Positions 1 through 7,884 of a DNA stretch of 64,000 nt are shown piece after piece. This DNA is from Alkalibacterium sp049389645 (GTDB lineage Bacteria > Bacillota > Bacilli > Lactobacillales > Carnobacteriaceae_A). The stretch lies in assembly GCF_049389645.1 (NCBI RefSeq), contig NZ_CP186540.1, positions 868,001 through 932,000 of the forward strand, in the 5' to 3' direction. Both the position numbers and the translations under genes were made by a program. The notes under the pieces are model-generated. The model searched no databases. It was not told the origin of the DNA and worked only from the letters and a program-made list of their open reading frames with translations. Positions within the stretch are counted from its first letter, which is position 1; each line of letters opens with the position of its first letter.

Positions 1-1100
1 ATCCTAACGATTGGGATTCCAGTATGCGCCTAGTCACACTTTGTGCTGCCTTACTTCATGATGTGGGGCACGGTCCTTTTTCTCACACGTTTGAGAAAAT
101 ATTCGAAACAGATCACGAAGCCATCACGACGGACATCATTTTATCTGAGAACACTGAAGTGAACGCTGTCCTGAAACGGGTGTCGTTGGATTTCCCTAAT
201 CAAGTGGCCAGTGTCATCACAAAACAGCACAGCAATCCGCAAGTCATCCAGCTTATTTCAAGTCAGATCGATGCGGACCGGATGGATTATCTGCAACGCG
301 ATGCCTTCTTCACTGGCGCAACATACGGTGCCTTTGACCTGTCGCGTATCTTACGTGTGATCCGTCCTTATAAAGATGGCATCGCTTTTCAATACCAGGG
401 ACTGCATGCTGTTGAAGATTATATCGTCAGCCGTTTCCAAATGTACATGCAGGTATATTTCCACCCCGCTTCTCGTGGCATGGAAGTCACTTTAGACCGT
501 TTACTCTACCGAGCCAAACAACTCTTTGAAGACGGCACACTTTACCCGGTTTTCCCTCTTTTGGATCCTTTTTTTGAAGAAACGGCAACGCTAGAGGATT
601 ATTTGAAATTAGATGATGGTGTTTTACAGACCGCCATTATCCTGTGGACCGAAAGCGATGATGCTTACTTGACTGAGTTATCAAAGATGTTCCTGAACCG
701 AAAACCACTTAAGTCAGTTACTTTTAAAAAAGGTAAAGACGAAGAAATCGTTGAAATATTGAGGGATATTGTTGGTAACCTTCACTACGATAAAAATCTA
801 TTCACTCTAACCAATAGCAGTTCAGATTTACCATATGATTATAAATTGAAGAATAAAACGCCTATTCATCTCATCCAATCAGACGGCACGTTAGTAGAAA
901 TAAGCACAGTCAGCTCCATCGTCAAATCACTGAGCGGCATTTTACACGGAGATCATCGTTTGTTTGTACCCAAAGAATTCCTGGAAAGAGATACGGCGAA
1001 TATCAACATATTTCAAGAAGAGTACGATGCTTTTCAGCACTACATTATCAACGGTGCCATTACGCATCCAGAGCATCATAAAAACGGAGGAAAAAAATGA
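1..1100 (+). CDS. HD-domain phosphohydrolase, YwfO-like (5' partial)
   Basis: The reading frame is open through the left edge of the window (in-frame codons precede the first ATG at 24), so the N-terminus lies outside and that ATG is internal. The sequence ALLHDVGHGPFSHTFE carries the HD metal-binding doublet typical of HD phosphohydrolases, followed by the conserved SSQIDADRMDYLQRDAF stretch found in the YwfO/dGTPase-like family of Firmicutes. The first His of the HD site, normally about 40 residues earlier, is off the window. The 3' end overlaps the next gene by 4 bp (ATGA), so the two are translationally coupled. Substrate is unknown; related proteins hydrolyse (d)NTPs or nucleotide alarmones, but nothing here decides between them. 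Confidence 0.85.
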   Translation, partial: PNDWDSSMRLVTLCAALLHDVGHGPFSHTFEKIFETDHEAITTDIILSENTEVNAVLKRVSLDFPNQVASVITKQHSNPQVIQLISSQIDADRMDYLQRDAFFTGATYGAFDLSRILRVIRPYKDGIAFQYQGLHAVEDYIVSRFQMYMQVYFHPASRGMEVTLDRLLYRAKQLFEDGTLYPVFPLLDPFFEETATLEDYLKLDDGVLQTAIILWTESDDAYLTELSKMFLNRKPLKSVTFKKGKDEEIVEILRDIVGNLHYDKNLFTLTNSSSDLPYDYKLKNKTPIHLIQSDGTLVEISTVSSIVKSLSGILHGDHRLFVPKEFLERDTANINIFQEEYDAFQHYIINGAITHPEHHKNGGKK

Positions 1101-1912
1101 CTGTAAAACTGATTGCTATCGATTTAGACGGCACATTGTTAAATAAAGAAAGAAAAGTTACGAAAGAAGTAAATGCAGCCGTACGTGCGGCAAAAGAGGC
1201 TGGCATATATGTGGTTCTCTGTACTGGAAGACCTTTTCCCGGTGTTATTCCCTTAATTGAAGAACTTGGCCTGGAGGAATCCGACGATTACGTTATCACT
1301 TACAATGGTGCGCTTGTTCAAAATACCCACACCCGAGAAAGCATCATTGACTATACGATGACTCACCAAGATTACCTTGTTTTAGAAAAAGCAGCGGCTG
1401 AAGCTGGTTCTCACTTCCATGCCATTCATAATGAAGGTATTTTCACTCCTAACAGGGATATCAGTAAGTATTCCGTGCATGAATCGTTTATTATAAATAT
1501 CCCCTTATTCTACCGTACGCCTGAAGAAATGGATCCAACGGTCAATTATAATAAAATGATGATGATCGACGAGGCTCCTATTTTAGAAGCTGCTATTGCT
1601 CGCCTCCCTGAAAACGTATGGGAGAACTATACTATTTTACGCAGCGAACCTTTCTATCTTGAAATCTTGAATAAAGAAGCCAGTAAAGGGAAAGCAGTGG
1701 CAGCACTAGCAACTCGTCTCGGTATTGCCAGAGAAGAAGTCATGGCAATTGGAGATAGCGGAAACGATATCGATCTGGTCGACTTTGCGGGCATCGGTAT
1801 TGCGATGGAGAATGCCACAAAAGAAGTCAAAGCTGTCGCTAATTTTGAAACAACTTCTAACAATGAAAACGGTGTGGCTCAAGCGATCAATACTCATGCT
1901 TTAATCCTATAA
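1097..1912 (+). CDS. Cof-type HAD-IIB family phosphatase
   Basis: This is a 271-residue HAD-superfamily sugar-phosphate/nucleotide phosphatase. Motif I is IDLDGTLL near residue 8, the motif III lysine lies in ASKGKAV near residue 197, and motif IV is GDSGNDIDLV near residue 218. The large insert between motifs I and III is the C2b cap of the Cof/YidA group. The length is normal. It starts in the ATGA overlap with the HD hydrolase, with GGAGGAAAAA directly upstream, so both are probably one transcript. Family members dephosphorylate small phosphosugars or flavin/pyridoxal phosphates; the substrate cannot be told from sequence. Confidence 0.9.
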   Translation: MTVKLIAIDLDGTLLNKERKVTKEVNAAVRAAKEAGIYVVLCTGRPFPGVIPLIEELGLEESDDYVITYNGALVQNTHTRESIIDYTMTHQDYLVLEKAAAEAGSHFHAIHNEGIFTPNRDISKYSVHESFIINIPLFYRTPEEMDPTVNYNKMMMIDEAPILEAAIARLPENVWENYTILRSEPFYLEILNKEASKGKAVAALATRLGIAREEVMAIGDSGNDIDLVDFAGIGIAMENATKEVKAVANFETTSNNENGVAQAINTHALIL

Positions 1913-1984
1913 AGCCTCTGACTTCACTATTCTCTTTTCTTTTGTTACACTCGATACAGACCAAATAAAAGGAGAGAGTTAAAT

Positions 1985-2422
1985 ATGTCAGAAGTAATTG
2001 TATACACTACCTCCGCAATTAATACCGGAGCACGTGCAGGTGAAAGTCATTCACCCGACCGTTCATATGAAGTCAACATCGATGTACCAAAAAAAATGGG
2101 TGGCGAGGGTAACGGCACGAACCCCGAACAGCTCTTCGCTATGGGTTACAGTGCGTGTTATCATGCCGCCTTAGACCATTATAAAAGAGAAGAGAAAATC
2201 GATAACCGTTCCCAAGTCACACTTACCGTCCACTTACACAAGGACCCAACAGACGGCGGATTTAAACTAAGTGTCGAGGTTGAAGTTGGCGTGGAAGATA
2301 TGCCGGAAGAAAAAGCGCAGAAACTTGCAGAAAAAGCACATACCTATTGCCCTTATTCAAAAGCAACGCGTGGCAATATCGACGTGTCGATCAAAGGTGT
2401 TCCATACGTTGAAGGAAAATAA
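1985..2422 (+). CDS. OsmC/Ohr family organic hydroperoxide resistance protein
   Basis: The 145-residue protein has the Ohr architecture: GTNPEQLFAMGYSACYH carries the first redox cysteine near residue 57, and AHTYCPYSKA carries the second near residue 121. In Ohr proteins these two cysteines reduce organic (fatty acid) hydroperoxides using lipoylated proteins or dithiols. The start ATG follows AAAGGAGAGAG. The gene stands alone, with a strong terminator about 35 bp after the stop. No OhrR-type regulator gene is adjacent. Ohr is preferred over OsmC because of length and the FAMGYSACYH motif. Confidence 0.88.
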   Translation: MSEVIVYTTSAINTGARAGESHSPDRSYEVNIDVPKKMGGEGNGTNPEQLFAMGYSACYHAALDHYKREEKIDNRSQVTLTVHLHKDPTDGGFKLSVEVEVGVEDMPEEKAQKLAEKAHTYCPYSKATRGNIDVSIKGVPYVEGK

Positions 2423-2455
2423 GTATTACTTTCTTAAAATAAAATAATCAACGCA

Positions 2456-2494
2456 GTCACTTGCTATCACTATGATAGTGAGTGACTTTTTTTT
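2456..2494 (+). terminator. Rho-independent terminator after ohr-like gene
   Basis: A hairpin with arms GTCACTTGCTATCAC and GTGATAGTGAGTGAC-type complement around a short loop is followed by eight T residues, ending the ohr-like unit before the SOS promoter. Confidence 0.85.
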
Positions 2495-2524
2495 GTTTCC
2501 AGTTGTTTTTCCAAATTGTTCCCC

Positions 2525-2553
2525 TTGACGATTCGAATATATGTTCTTATACT
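2525..2553 (+). promoter_or_regulatory. Sigma-A promoter with LexA (SOS) box in the spacer
   Basis: TTGACG and TATACT are separated by exactly 17 bp. Inside that spacer (2534-2547) lies CGAATATATGTTCT, which matches the Gram-positive LexA/DinR box CGAACRNRYGTTYC at 12 of 14 positions. A repressor bound there would block RNA polymerase. The downstream genes are a Y-family polymerase and YolD, classical SOS targets, so LexA repression is a well-supported inference. Confidence 0.8.
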
Positions 2554-2590
2554 TAAAACAAACATACATTCCCTTTAAGGAGAACAAGTC

Positions 2591-3889
2591 ATGATACAAG
2601 TAATGGATTACTCTAACGAACCGGATAGAGACATTTTATGTATCGATGTGAAATCTTTTTTTGCTTCAGTTGAAGCGGTCGAAAGAAAACAGCACCCTCT
2701 CAAAGCCAAGATAGCCGTCGTCAGCAAACCGGACAATAACGGCGGTCTGGTCCTCGCTGCCTCACCTTTAGTGAAGCAGTTGTACGGGGTGAAAACAGGT
2801 ACACGCGTGTATGAAATCCCTAAAAATGCCGCGATAGAGATCGTCGAACCGCGTATGGCGTTATATGTGGAAAAAAATCTGGAAATCGTGAATCTATTCA
2901 AGCGATTCGTCACGGATTCCGATTTACATGTCTATAGTATTGATGAATCATTCCTAGACGTCACCCACTCGCACGGATTATTCGGAACAACAGAAGAGAT
3001 CGCCAAAAAAATTCAATATCTCATCTGGAAAAAAATGAATCTGGTCGTCACTATCGGTATCGGTGACAACCCACTGCTGGCAAAATTAGCGTTGGATCAT
3101 GATGCCAAGCACAATCCCAAAAACAACTATATTGCTGCCTGGCATTACGAGGACGTCGCTCATACCATTTGGGAAATCGCACCGATGAACGAGTTCTGGG
3201 GCATCGGCTCACGAACCGAAAAGCATCTGCAGCGACTGGGCATTCATTCTATTTACGATCTGTCACAAGCTGATTTAAAGAGTTTGAAAAAGCGGTTTGG
3301 CGTCATCGGCGAACAACTCTTTTTTCATTCTCACGGGATAGACCGCACCCTTTTATCGGAAAACTTTACACCAAAACAAACATCGTTTAGTAAAAACCAA
3401 ATATTGAACAGGGATTATGTTGAAAAACACGAAGTGGAAATCGTCATCCGGGAAATGGCTGAAGAGAACGCCCTGCGTTTGCGTAAGCACCACCTTACGA
3501 CTGGTCTGGTCAAACTCAGCATCGGTTATTCGAAAGATGTCGCCGAACGCGGTTTTAGCCATCAACTATTGATCGAACAGACAGATTCATCCAGAAAAAT
3601 CGTTGAAGGCTTACTGATCATTTTTAACCGCCACTATGAACCCGTGCCCATTCGTGTCGTGAACGTCACTTTCGGCAAGATCGATGCAAAGTCTGCTTTG
3701 CAGCTTTCCTTATTTGATGCAGCCGAAACCTTGATCAGTCAAGAAGATTTAGACCAGACCATTGACTCTATTCGGAAAAAATTTGGGTATACGTCGCTGC
3801 TACATGCCAGCAGTTTGTCTCGCGGAGGGATGGCCATACAACGGGCTAAATTACTAGGTGGACACCGGTCCGGAAAAGATGATAAATAA
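2591..3889 (+). CDS. Y-family DNA polymerase (UvrX/YqjW-like, error-prone)
   Basis: The 432-residue translesion polymerase has the IDVKSFFASVEA active-site motif near residue 18 (first catalytic Asp) and SIDESFLDVT near residue 117 (catalytic Asp-Glu). A helix-hairpin-helix-like region (MNEFWGIGSRTEKHLQRLGI) and a little-finger domain follow. It resembles the UmuC/UvrX branch (YqjW in B. subtilis) rather than DinB because of its C-terminal extension and its coupling to a YolD gene. The start follows TTTAAGGAG. It should be induced by DNA damage through the LexA box upstream. No UmuD partner is visible, as is usual in Firmicutes. Confidence 0.92.
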   Translation: MIQVMDYSNEPDRDILCIDVKSFFASVEAVERKQHPLKAKIAVVSKPDNNGGLVLAASPLVKQLYGVKTGTRVYEIPKNAAIEIVEPRMALYVEKNLEIVNLFKRFVTDSDLHVYSIDESFLDVTHSHGLFGTTEEIAKKIQYLIWKKMNLVVTIGIGDNPLLAKLALDHDAKHNPKNNYIAAWHYEDVAHTIWEIAPMNEFWGIGSRTEKHLQRLGIHSIYDLSQADLKSLKKRFGVIGEQLFFHSHGIDRTLLSENFTPKQTSFSKNQILNRDYVEKHEVEIVIREMAEENALRLRKHHLTTGLVKLSIGYSKDVAERGFSHQLLIEQTDSSRKIVEGLLIIFNRHYEPVPIRVVNVTFGKIDAKSALQLSLFDAAETLISQEDLDQTIDSIRKKFGYTSLLHASSLSRGGMAIQRAKLLGGHRSGKDDK

Positions 3890-3928
3890 TCATTCGAGCA
3901 CTTCATCAAACTAAAGGAGGAACAACAA

Positions 3929-4348
3929 ATGATACAAGAAGTAGTTACACTTTCTCCTGATGCATTAGGTTACAAAGACAGAGGGAAAATGAAGTGGCTC
4001 GGGTTGATGCTGTCCGACCATTCAGAGGCATTGAAAAAGCAAAAACAAACCACGTACTCCCTACTCATCTCTCCCAAACCGCAACAGTCGATGGAAGAAA
4101 TCAGCGCGTGTTTGTATCGCAGTTACGCACGAGAGAAACCACTTGCCATTCAACTGGATGTCATAAAAGAAGGGTACTATCTTCCGGATATTGAAGGCTT
4201 TATCATCGGGTTCAAAGAGAATTCGATTTACCTCAAACAACGTGACCAGACGCTGAAACGAATAGCTTTAGAAGATATTCGTCACATTGACTGGATCGAC
4301 ACCACGGACTGGTTTGCAAAATATACACGTCAAGACGTCACTATTTAA
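3929..4348 (+). CDS. YolD-like family protein
   Basis: A 139-residue protein with the YolD-family pattern: an N-terminal DRGKMKWLGLMLSDH segment, then a small beta-rich domain containing GFIIGFKENSIYL and ALEDIRHIDWI. YolD proteins are almost always encoded next to a Y-family polymerase (yqjX beside yqjW) and are thought to act as a UmuD-like partner; the biochemical role is unsettled. AAAGGAGGAAC lies just upstream and the gap to the polymerase gene is 39 bp, so both share the SOS promoter. A convergent hairpin lies downstream. Confidence 0.85.
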   Translation: MIQEVVTLSPDALGYKDRGKMKWLGLMLSDHSEALKKQKQTTYSLLISPKPQQSMEEISACLYRSYAREKPLAIQLDVIKEGYYLPDIEGFIIGFKENSIYLKQRDQTLKRIALEDIRHIDWIDTTDWFAKYTRQDVTI

Positions 4349-4469
4349 GCTGAATAAAAAGTACTGCATTCGTCGTGCCCACAAGTATTTCTTCTTGAGC
4401 GATACCAATTCGCTGCCAATAATCTTTGTCCATGATGTCGATTGAGATTAGGCGTGCGCGCTTAATCAT
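4341..4469 (-). CDS. Possible 42-residue protein of unknown function
   Basis: A short minus-strand frame starts at an ATG preceded by AAAGGATTTAAGTGG and ends 8 bp inside the yolD-like gene. The product begins MIKRARLISIDIMDKDYWQR and is mixed and amphipathic, without a signal or membrane segment. A terminator hairpin lies just upstream, so it would need its own promoter, and none is convincing. Chance is a serious alternative; it is listed only because the start has a plausible Shine-Dalgarno sequence. Confidence 0.22.
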   Translation of the reverse strand: MIKRARLISIDIMDKDYWQRIGIAQEEILVGTTNAVLFIQLK

Positions 4470-4490
4470 TCCACTTAAATCCTTTAAATA

Positions 4491-4540
4491 AATAAGCCGC
4501 TCAAAAGTTTAGATAAACTTTTGAGCGGCTTATTCTGATT
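4491..4540. terminator. Bidirectional terminator between yolD and the ECF gene
   Basis: A 20-bp near-perfect inverted repeat (arms AATAAGCCGCTCAAAAGTTT and its complement, loop of about four bases) sits after the stop of the minus-strand ECF subunit gene and could also end the plus-strand SOS unit. Confidence 0.8.
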
Positions 4541-4547
4541 TAATTCA

Positions 4548-5501
4548 CTAAGACTTCGCAGTCGAGTATTTCATATACACTTTTCGCAATTGTTTGTTGT
4601 TTGCAATAAACCAGATGCTTAGGAAATGAATAACTGACGTGACCGCATTTTGAATCAAACGAGGTGGTAAAAGAACAGCTATCGGATTTTGCGTCAATAT
4701 ATGAAGCCAGAGCGTATTTAACATCAGGTTAACAAATAGTGTGTTAAATGCCACAGCCATAAACACCCGCTTCTTCGTGACTTTCTTTTTGTGTAAAAAC
4801 ACACCGTAGGACAGCCCACTCAGAAAGGCAGACAATGTAAATCCGGGGAAGAAGCCACCGACGCCGCCACCGATAATGAAGCCTAAAATATCGCTGAGCG
4901 CTGCGGCAACCCCGCCGACCCACGGCCCAAATAGTAGGCCAATCAGTGCAGTAGGTAGAAAAGAAAAGGTAATGCGTACAATCGGTGTCATTATACCAAT
5001 TTTCCCAAGGGCAATCGTCATGGCCATTAATATGCCGACGATGGCTATGCCTTTAGTATCCAGTTCCCATTTAGACAAGCTCAGCATGCGAAACAGCAGC
5101 ATCCAGCCGTAGAATAAAAAGACGATGCCATATATCACGCCGTTGCCTGCAAAAATACCCTGTATTTCGAGAACCTCATTCTGTAAAAACAAAAAATAGG
5201 CAGCACCAGTTAGCAAGAAACCGATCAAAAGACTAATTAACGTACTCTCGCGTTTTAAGCGTCCATATACATATATCCCTAGGGAAAATAATATTCCCGT
5301 GAAAACAAAGAGATAGACAGCATCTATTAAAACCATTTTCCAGTTTTCATACTGGCCAACAAAATAGTGTGCCCCGTTTGTCCCGTTTTGTGACCTTAAA
5401 AACGGAATCACCAACGATAACAATAGAGGAGCAATCACACCAATTATGGCATAATCCCATGGCAATTTACGTTCAACAGATTTGTTCAATGTTTCATTCA
5501 T
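4548..5501 (-). CDS. folT: Folate-family ECF transporter S component (FolT-like)
   Basis: This 317-residue membrane protein has a C-terminal half of about 170 residues that matches the folate-type ECF substrate-binding (S) subunits: GIAIVGILMAMTIALGKIGI, then RITFSFLPTALIGLLFGPWVGG and the FIIGGGVGGFFPGFTLSAF segment. S components capture the vitamin and dock on a shared EcfAA'T module, which is not encoded here. The N-terminal 140 residues hold additional membrane segments and make the protein longer than a typical 170-residue S subunit. The start follows AAAGGAG. The upstream THF riboswitch and the adjacent folate-C1 operon support folate as substrate; direct proof is lacking. Confidence 0.82.
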   Translation of the reverse strand: MNETLNKSVERKLPWDYAIIGVIAPLLLSLVIPFLRSQNGTNGAHYFVGQYENWKMVLIDAVYLFVFTGILFSLGIYVYGRLKRESTLISLLIGFLLTGAAYFLFLQNEVLEIQGIFAGNGVIYGIVFLFYGWMLLFRMLSLSKWELDTKGIAIVGILMAMTIALGKIGIMTPIVRITFSFLPTALIGLLFGPWVGGVAAALSDILGFIIGGGVGGFFPGFTLSAFLSGLSYGVFLHKKKVTKKRVFMAVAFNTLFVNLMLNTLWLHILTQNPIAVLLPPRLIQNAVTSVIHFLSIWFIANNKQLRKVYMKYSTAKS

Positions 5502-5623
5502 ATTCGAAGATCTCCTTTAATTTACATACTCCTTCAGTAGACAAATTTACTGAAAAAGGCAATCGAACTGCGGTATAAAGGCAGTCAAATTAAAGAGTCC
5601 TCGCCAAAAAACTATTCAGTTTT

Positions 5624-5719
5624 AAAGCGGATGCAGAGAAAAATCGCAAAACATTTGTTTTTTCGTCTAGTGGCAACATCCCATCCACCTAGCACTTAAC
5701 GTTTTTCCCTTACTCTTTT
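5624..5719 (-). promoter_or_regulatory. Tetrahydrofolate (THF-I) riboswitch
   Basis: The minus-strand leader of the ECF gene contains, in order, the blocks known from THF-I riboswitches: AGAGTA, CGTTAAGTG, GGATGGGATGTTGCCAC, GACGAA, a variable hairpin, GCG and TGCATCCGCT. The closing stem can pair AAAG with CTTT. Just downstream, AAAACTGAATAGTTTTTT can form a short hairpin followed by T residues, a candidate terminator. THF binding would stabilise the aptamer and lower transporter expression. The blocks were recognised by eye. Confidence 0.9.
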
Positions 5720-5722
5720 ATT

Positions 5723-5751
5723 AGTATATATTTGTTGAGCTAAACTTACAA
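5723..5751 (-). promoter_or_regulatory. Promoter of the riboswitch-folT unit
   Basis: On the minus strand TTGTAA and TATACT are spaced by 17 bp and end just before the riboswitch aptamer, so the aptamer is near the 5' end of the RNA. The promoter lies immediately after the stop of the cyclo-ligase gene, so folT has its own transcript besides any read-through from the C1 operon. Confidence 0.65.
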
Positions 5752-5762
5752 GAAAAACCAGT

Positions 5763-6335
5763 TCAACTTTTTTCTTGTGTCCGCATCAAGCCTTCTTCCG
5801 TAACGAGATACCGGACCGGAATATCATGATTTTCAACAGGGAATGAGTCGATCAACTGATTCGAATGTAAAAGAGACACCGTTGTGTTCTCAAAATGCTT
5901 TAAAAAGCGGTCATAATAGCCCCCACCAAAGCCAATACGGTGACCCGAACGAGTAAAAATCAGTCCCGGCACGATCATGAGATCGATCGTCGCCTCATCG
6001 ACATGTTCCGTCTCACTGACGACCGGTTCGAGCAGATCGAAATACCCTCTTTCAACTTGAAGGAATGACGTTATTTCATAAAAATCCAAGGCGCGCGTTT
6101 GATGAATAGCTTTCGGTATGCACACCCTTTTCCCTTCTATCCAGGCTCGTTCGATGATTGTTTTCGTATCCCACTCTTTTTTAGTAGACAATGTCACGCC
6201 AATCGATTGGGCTTGTTTCCATAAAGAGGATGCAAATAAATGCTCATGCATCGCTTTTTCAGCTTTTTTTCTTTCTATCAAGCCAAGCTTTTCTAACGAA
6301 ATCAACATTCCTTTACGCAGTTCTTCTTTCCCCAT
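5763..6335 (-). CDS. 5-formyltetrahydrofolate cyclo-ligase (MTHFS)
   Basis: The enzyme converts 5-formyl-THF to 5,10-methenyl-THF with ATP, returning a storage folate to the C1 pool. Family marks are the N-terminal lysine/arginine-rich helix (GKEELRKGM), a VPGLIFTRSGHRIGFGGGYYDRFL block near residue 125, the site that binds the phosphate and folate, and the C-terminal HDIPVRYLVTE. The ATG at 6335 is chosen over a GTG nine bases upstream because GAGGTGA lies five bases before it, giving 190 residues. It is the last gene of the fhs-fchA-folD run. Confidence 0.88.
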   Translation of the reverse strand: MGKEELRKGMLISLEKLGLIERKKAEKAMHEHLFASSLWKQAQSIGVTLSTKKEWDTKTIIERAWIEGKRVCIPKAIHQTRALDFYEITSFLQVERGYFDLLEPVVSETEHVDEATIDLMIVPGLIFTRSGHRIGFGGGYYDRFLKHFENTTVSLLHSNQLIDSFPVENHDIPVRYLVTEEGLMRTQEKS

Positions 6336-6356
6336 AAAAATCACCTCACTATCCGT

Positions 6357-7208
6357 TTACTCTACGCACTGATTCCAGGCTGCCTGAGCGACTTGTTCAG
6401 CTAAAACCGCTGTCGTAATTGCTCCCACACCACCAGGTACAGGCGTGATTGCTGAAGCCTTCGCCGCCACCTCTTCGTATTTAACGTCCCCAACGGGCTT
6501 GCCGTCTTTATAACCGAAACCGATGTCTATAACCACCGCACCGTCTTTAATATGGTCCGCCGTTACCAACTCGACCACACCTGTGGCAGAAATAACAATA
6601 TCTGCCTGTTTAGTATAGCGTTTCGTGTCTTTTGTTTTAACATGCAGGTTGCTTACCGTTGCTTCGGCGTTTAAAAGCATTAAAGTCAATGGTTTTCCAA
6701 CCACCGGACTGCTCCCGATCACACAAATATCCTTTCCTTCTAAAGGAATGTTGTAATGTTTTAGCAGTGACATAACGGCTCTGGGTGTACTGGGTACAAG
6801 CGTAGTTCTGTCATTTTCCACCACCCGACCTAAGTTTTCAGGGCTCAGGCCGTCAATATCTTTTTTGGGATTAATACAGCGTGCAATATCATTTCTGGAC
6901 AGCGAATCCGGTAAAGGCTGCATGACAAGGATGCCGTGAATCTTTTTGTCTCGATTGAGTCCGATAATGGCGTCTATTACTTTTTTCGATGTCACGGTTT
7001 CTTCAAAAACAACTGATTCAACCTCAATGCCGACACGCTTCATCGCTTTAATTGCAGCATTTTCATATGAAATTGAGGATTTATCTGTCCCCACTCTTAC
7101 AATGGCCAAAGTAGGTAAATAGTCGATTTTTTTCAAATCATCCACTGTCTGCTTAGCCTGATTCAATAATTTACGTGCCACAGGTTTTCCGCTTAACTCA
7201 ACCGTCAT
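6357..7208 (-). CDS. folD: Bifunctional methylene-THF dehydrogenase/methenyl-THF cyclohydrolase FolD
   Basis: FolD oxidises 5,10-methylene-THF with NADP and hydrolyses the methenyl product to 10-formyl-THF. The sequence shows the substrate helix VGTDKSSISYENAAIKAM with the catalytic lysine-bearing pattern, ILVMQPLPDSL, the PKKDIDGLSPENLG block, the Rossmann motif CVIGSSPVVGKPL and the terminal ITPVPGGVGAITTAVL. The ATG at 7208 follows AGGAGGAGTGAC and lies 1 bp after the fchA stop, giving 283 residues; an upstream in-frame start has no such support. FolD's cyclohydrolase activity overlaps with that of FchA next door. Confidence 0.95.
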   Translation of the reverse strand: MTVELSGKPVARKLLNQAKQTVDDLKKIDYLPTLAIVRVGTDKSSISYENAAIKAMKRVGIEVESVVFEETVTSKKVIDAIIGLNRDKKIHGILVMQPLPDSLSRNDIARCINPKKDIDGLSPENLGRVVENDRTTLVPSTPRAVMSLLKHYNIPLEGKDICVIGSSPVVGKPLTLMLLNAEATVSNLHVKTKDTKRYTKQADIVISATGVVELVTADHIKDGAVVIDIGFGYKDGKPVGDVKYEEVAAKASAITPVPGGVGAITTAVLAEQVAQAAWNQCVE

Positions 7209-7209
7209 G

Positions 7210-7872
7210 TCACTCCTCCTCTGTCTGGTATTCTGGCCACTTGTTGTGTTCAAGGAAAAAGCTGATCGAATCGGATAATTTTTTGAGTCGTTGTTTCCCT
7301 TGGACCAGATTTTTTTTCGCTTCTTTTTCTAATTGGTTCTTCAAGTTATTGTCTTTCATTAATTTTGTGTTGATTGTAACGTTTAACACCGCGGTTTCTA
7401 AAACACTTTCCATAAACAGTGTCGCTACCATCAGATCATTGACGATCGTCCCTTTCATGCGCATGGAGGTCAGTTCCTCTAACACACGAATAAGACTCAA
7501 CCCTTCATCCAGCATCGTGCGTGGTGGTTCTACTGCCGTTTTCAACGCCTGTTCGATCGCTGCGTCTCGCAAACCCTGTTCTTCCAATGTTTCTTTGGGC
7601 AACTTGTACGCGTCCAAAACAGGTTTAAAGGCTAAAGCATCGGCCTTGGCTAAATCCTCAAACGATTCTCTGATCCGCTGTGATTCTTTCAAGAGATAGA
7701 CGAGTTTATCCTTTTGATCAGCGTATTTTTTCTTGTCTTTTTGAATATCTGCCACCATTCGGGCTAAAGAAGCACTCATCGCTCCAATGTATGCTGCCGA
7801 ACTGCCGCCTCCGGAAGAGCCGTCTTTGGATCCTAATTCCGTTAAATAAGCTGAGAATATTACTTCATTCAT
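7210..7872 (-). CDS. fchA: Methenyl-THF cyclohydrolase / cyclodeaminase-family protein
   Basis: This 220-residue all-helical protein belongs to the formiminotransferase-cyclodeaminase (FTCD_C) family. The glycine/serine-rich DGSSGGGSSAAYIGAMSAS near the N-terminus forms the folate pocket in that family, and the rest is helical. In clostridia and relatives FchA interconverts 5,10-methenyl-THF and 10-formyl-THF. Its place between fhs and folD, with intervals of 12 bp and 1 bp, argues for a C1-folate role rather than histidine degradation, for which no genes are present. Confidence 0.88.
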   Translation of the reverse strand: MNEVIFSAYLTELGSKDGSSGGGSSAAYIGAMSASLARMVADIQKDKKKYADQKDKLVYLLKESQRIRESFEDLAKADALAFKPVLDAYKLPKETLEEQGLRDAAIEQALKTAVEPPRTMLDEGLSLIRVLEELTSMRMKGTIVNDLMVATLFMESVLETAVLNVTINTKLMKDNNLKNQLEKEAKKNLVQGKQRLKKLSDSISFFLEHNKWPEYQTEEE

Positions 7873-7884
7873 TCGAATCGCTCC

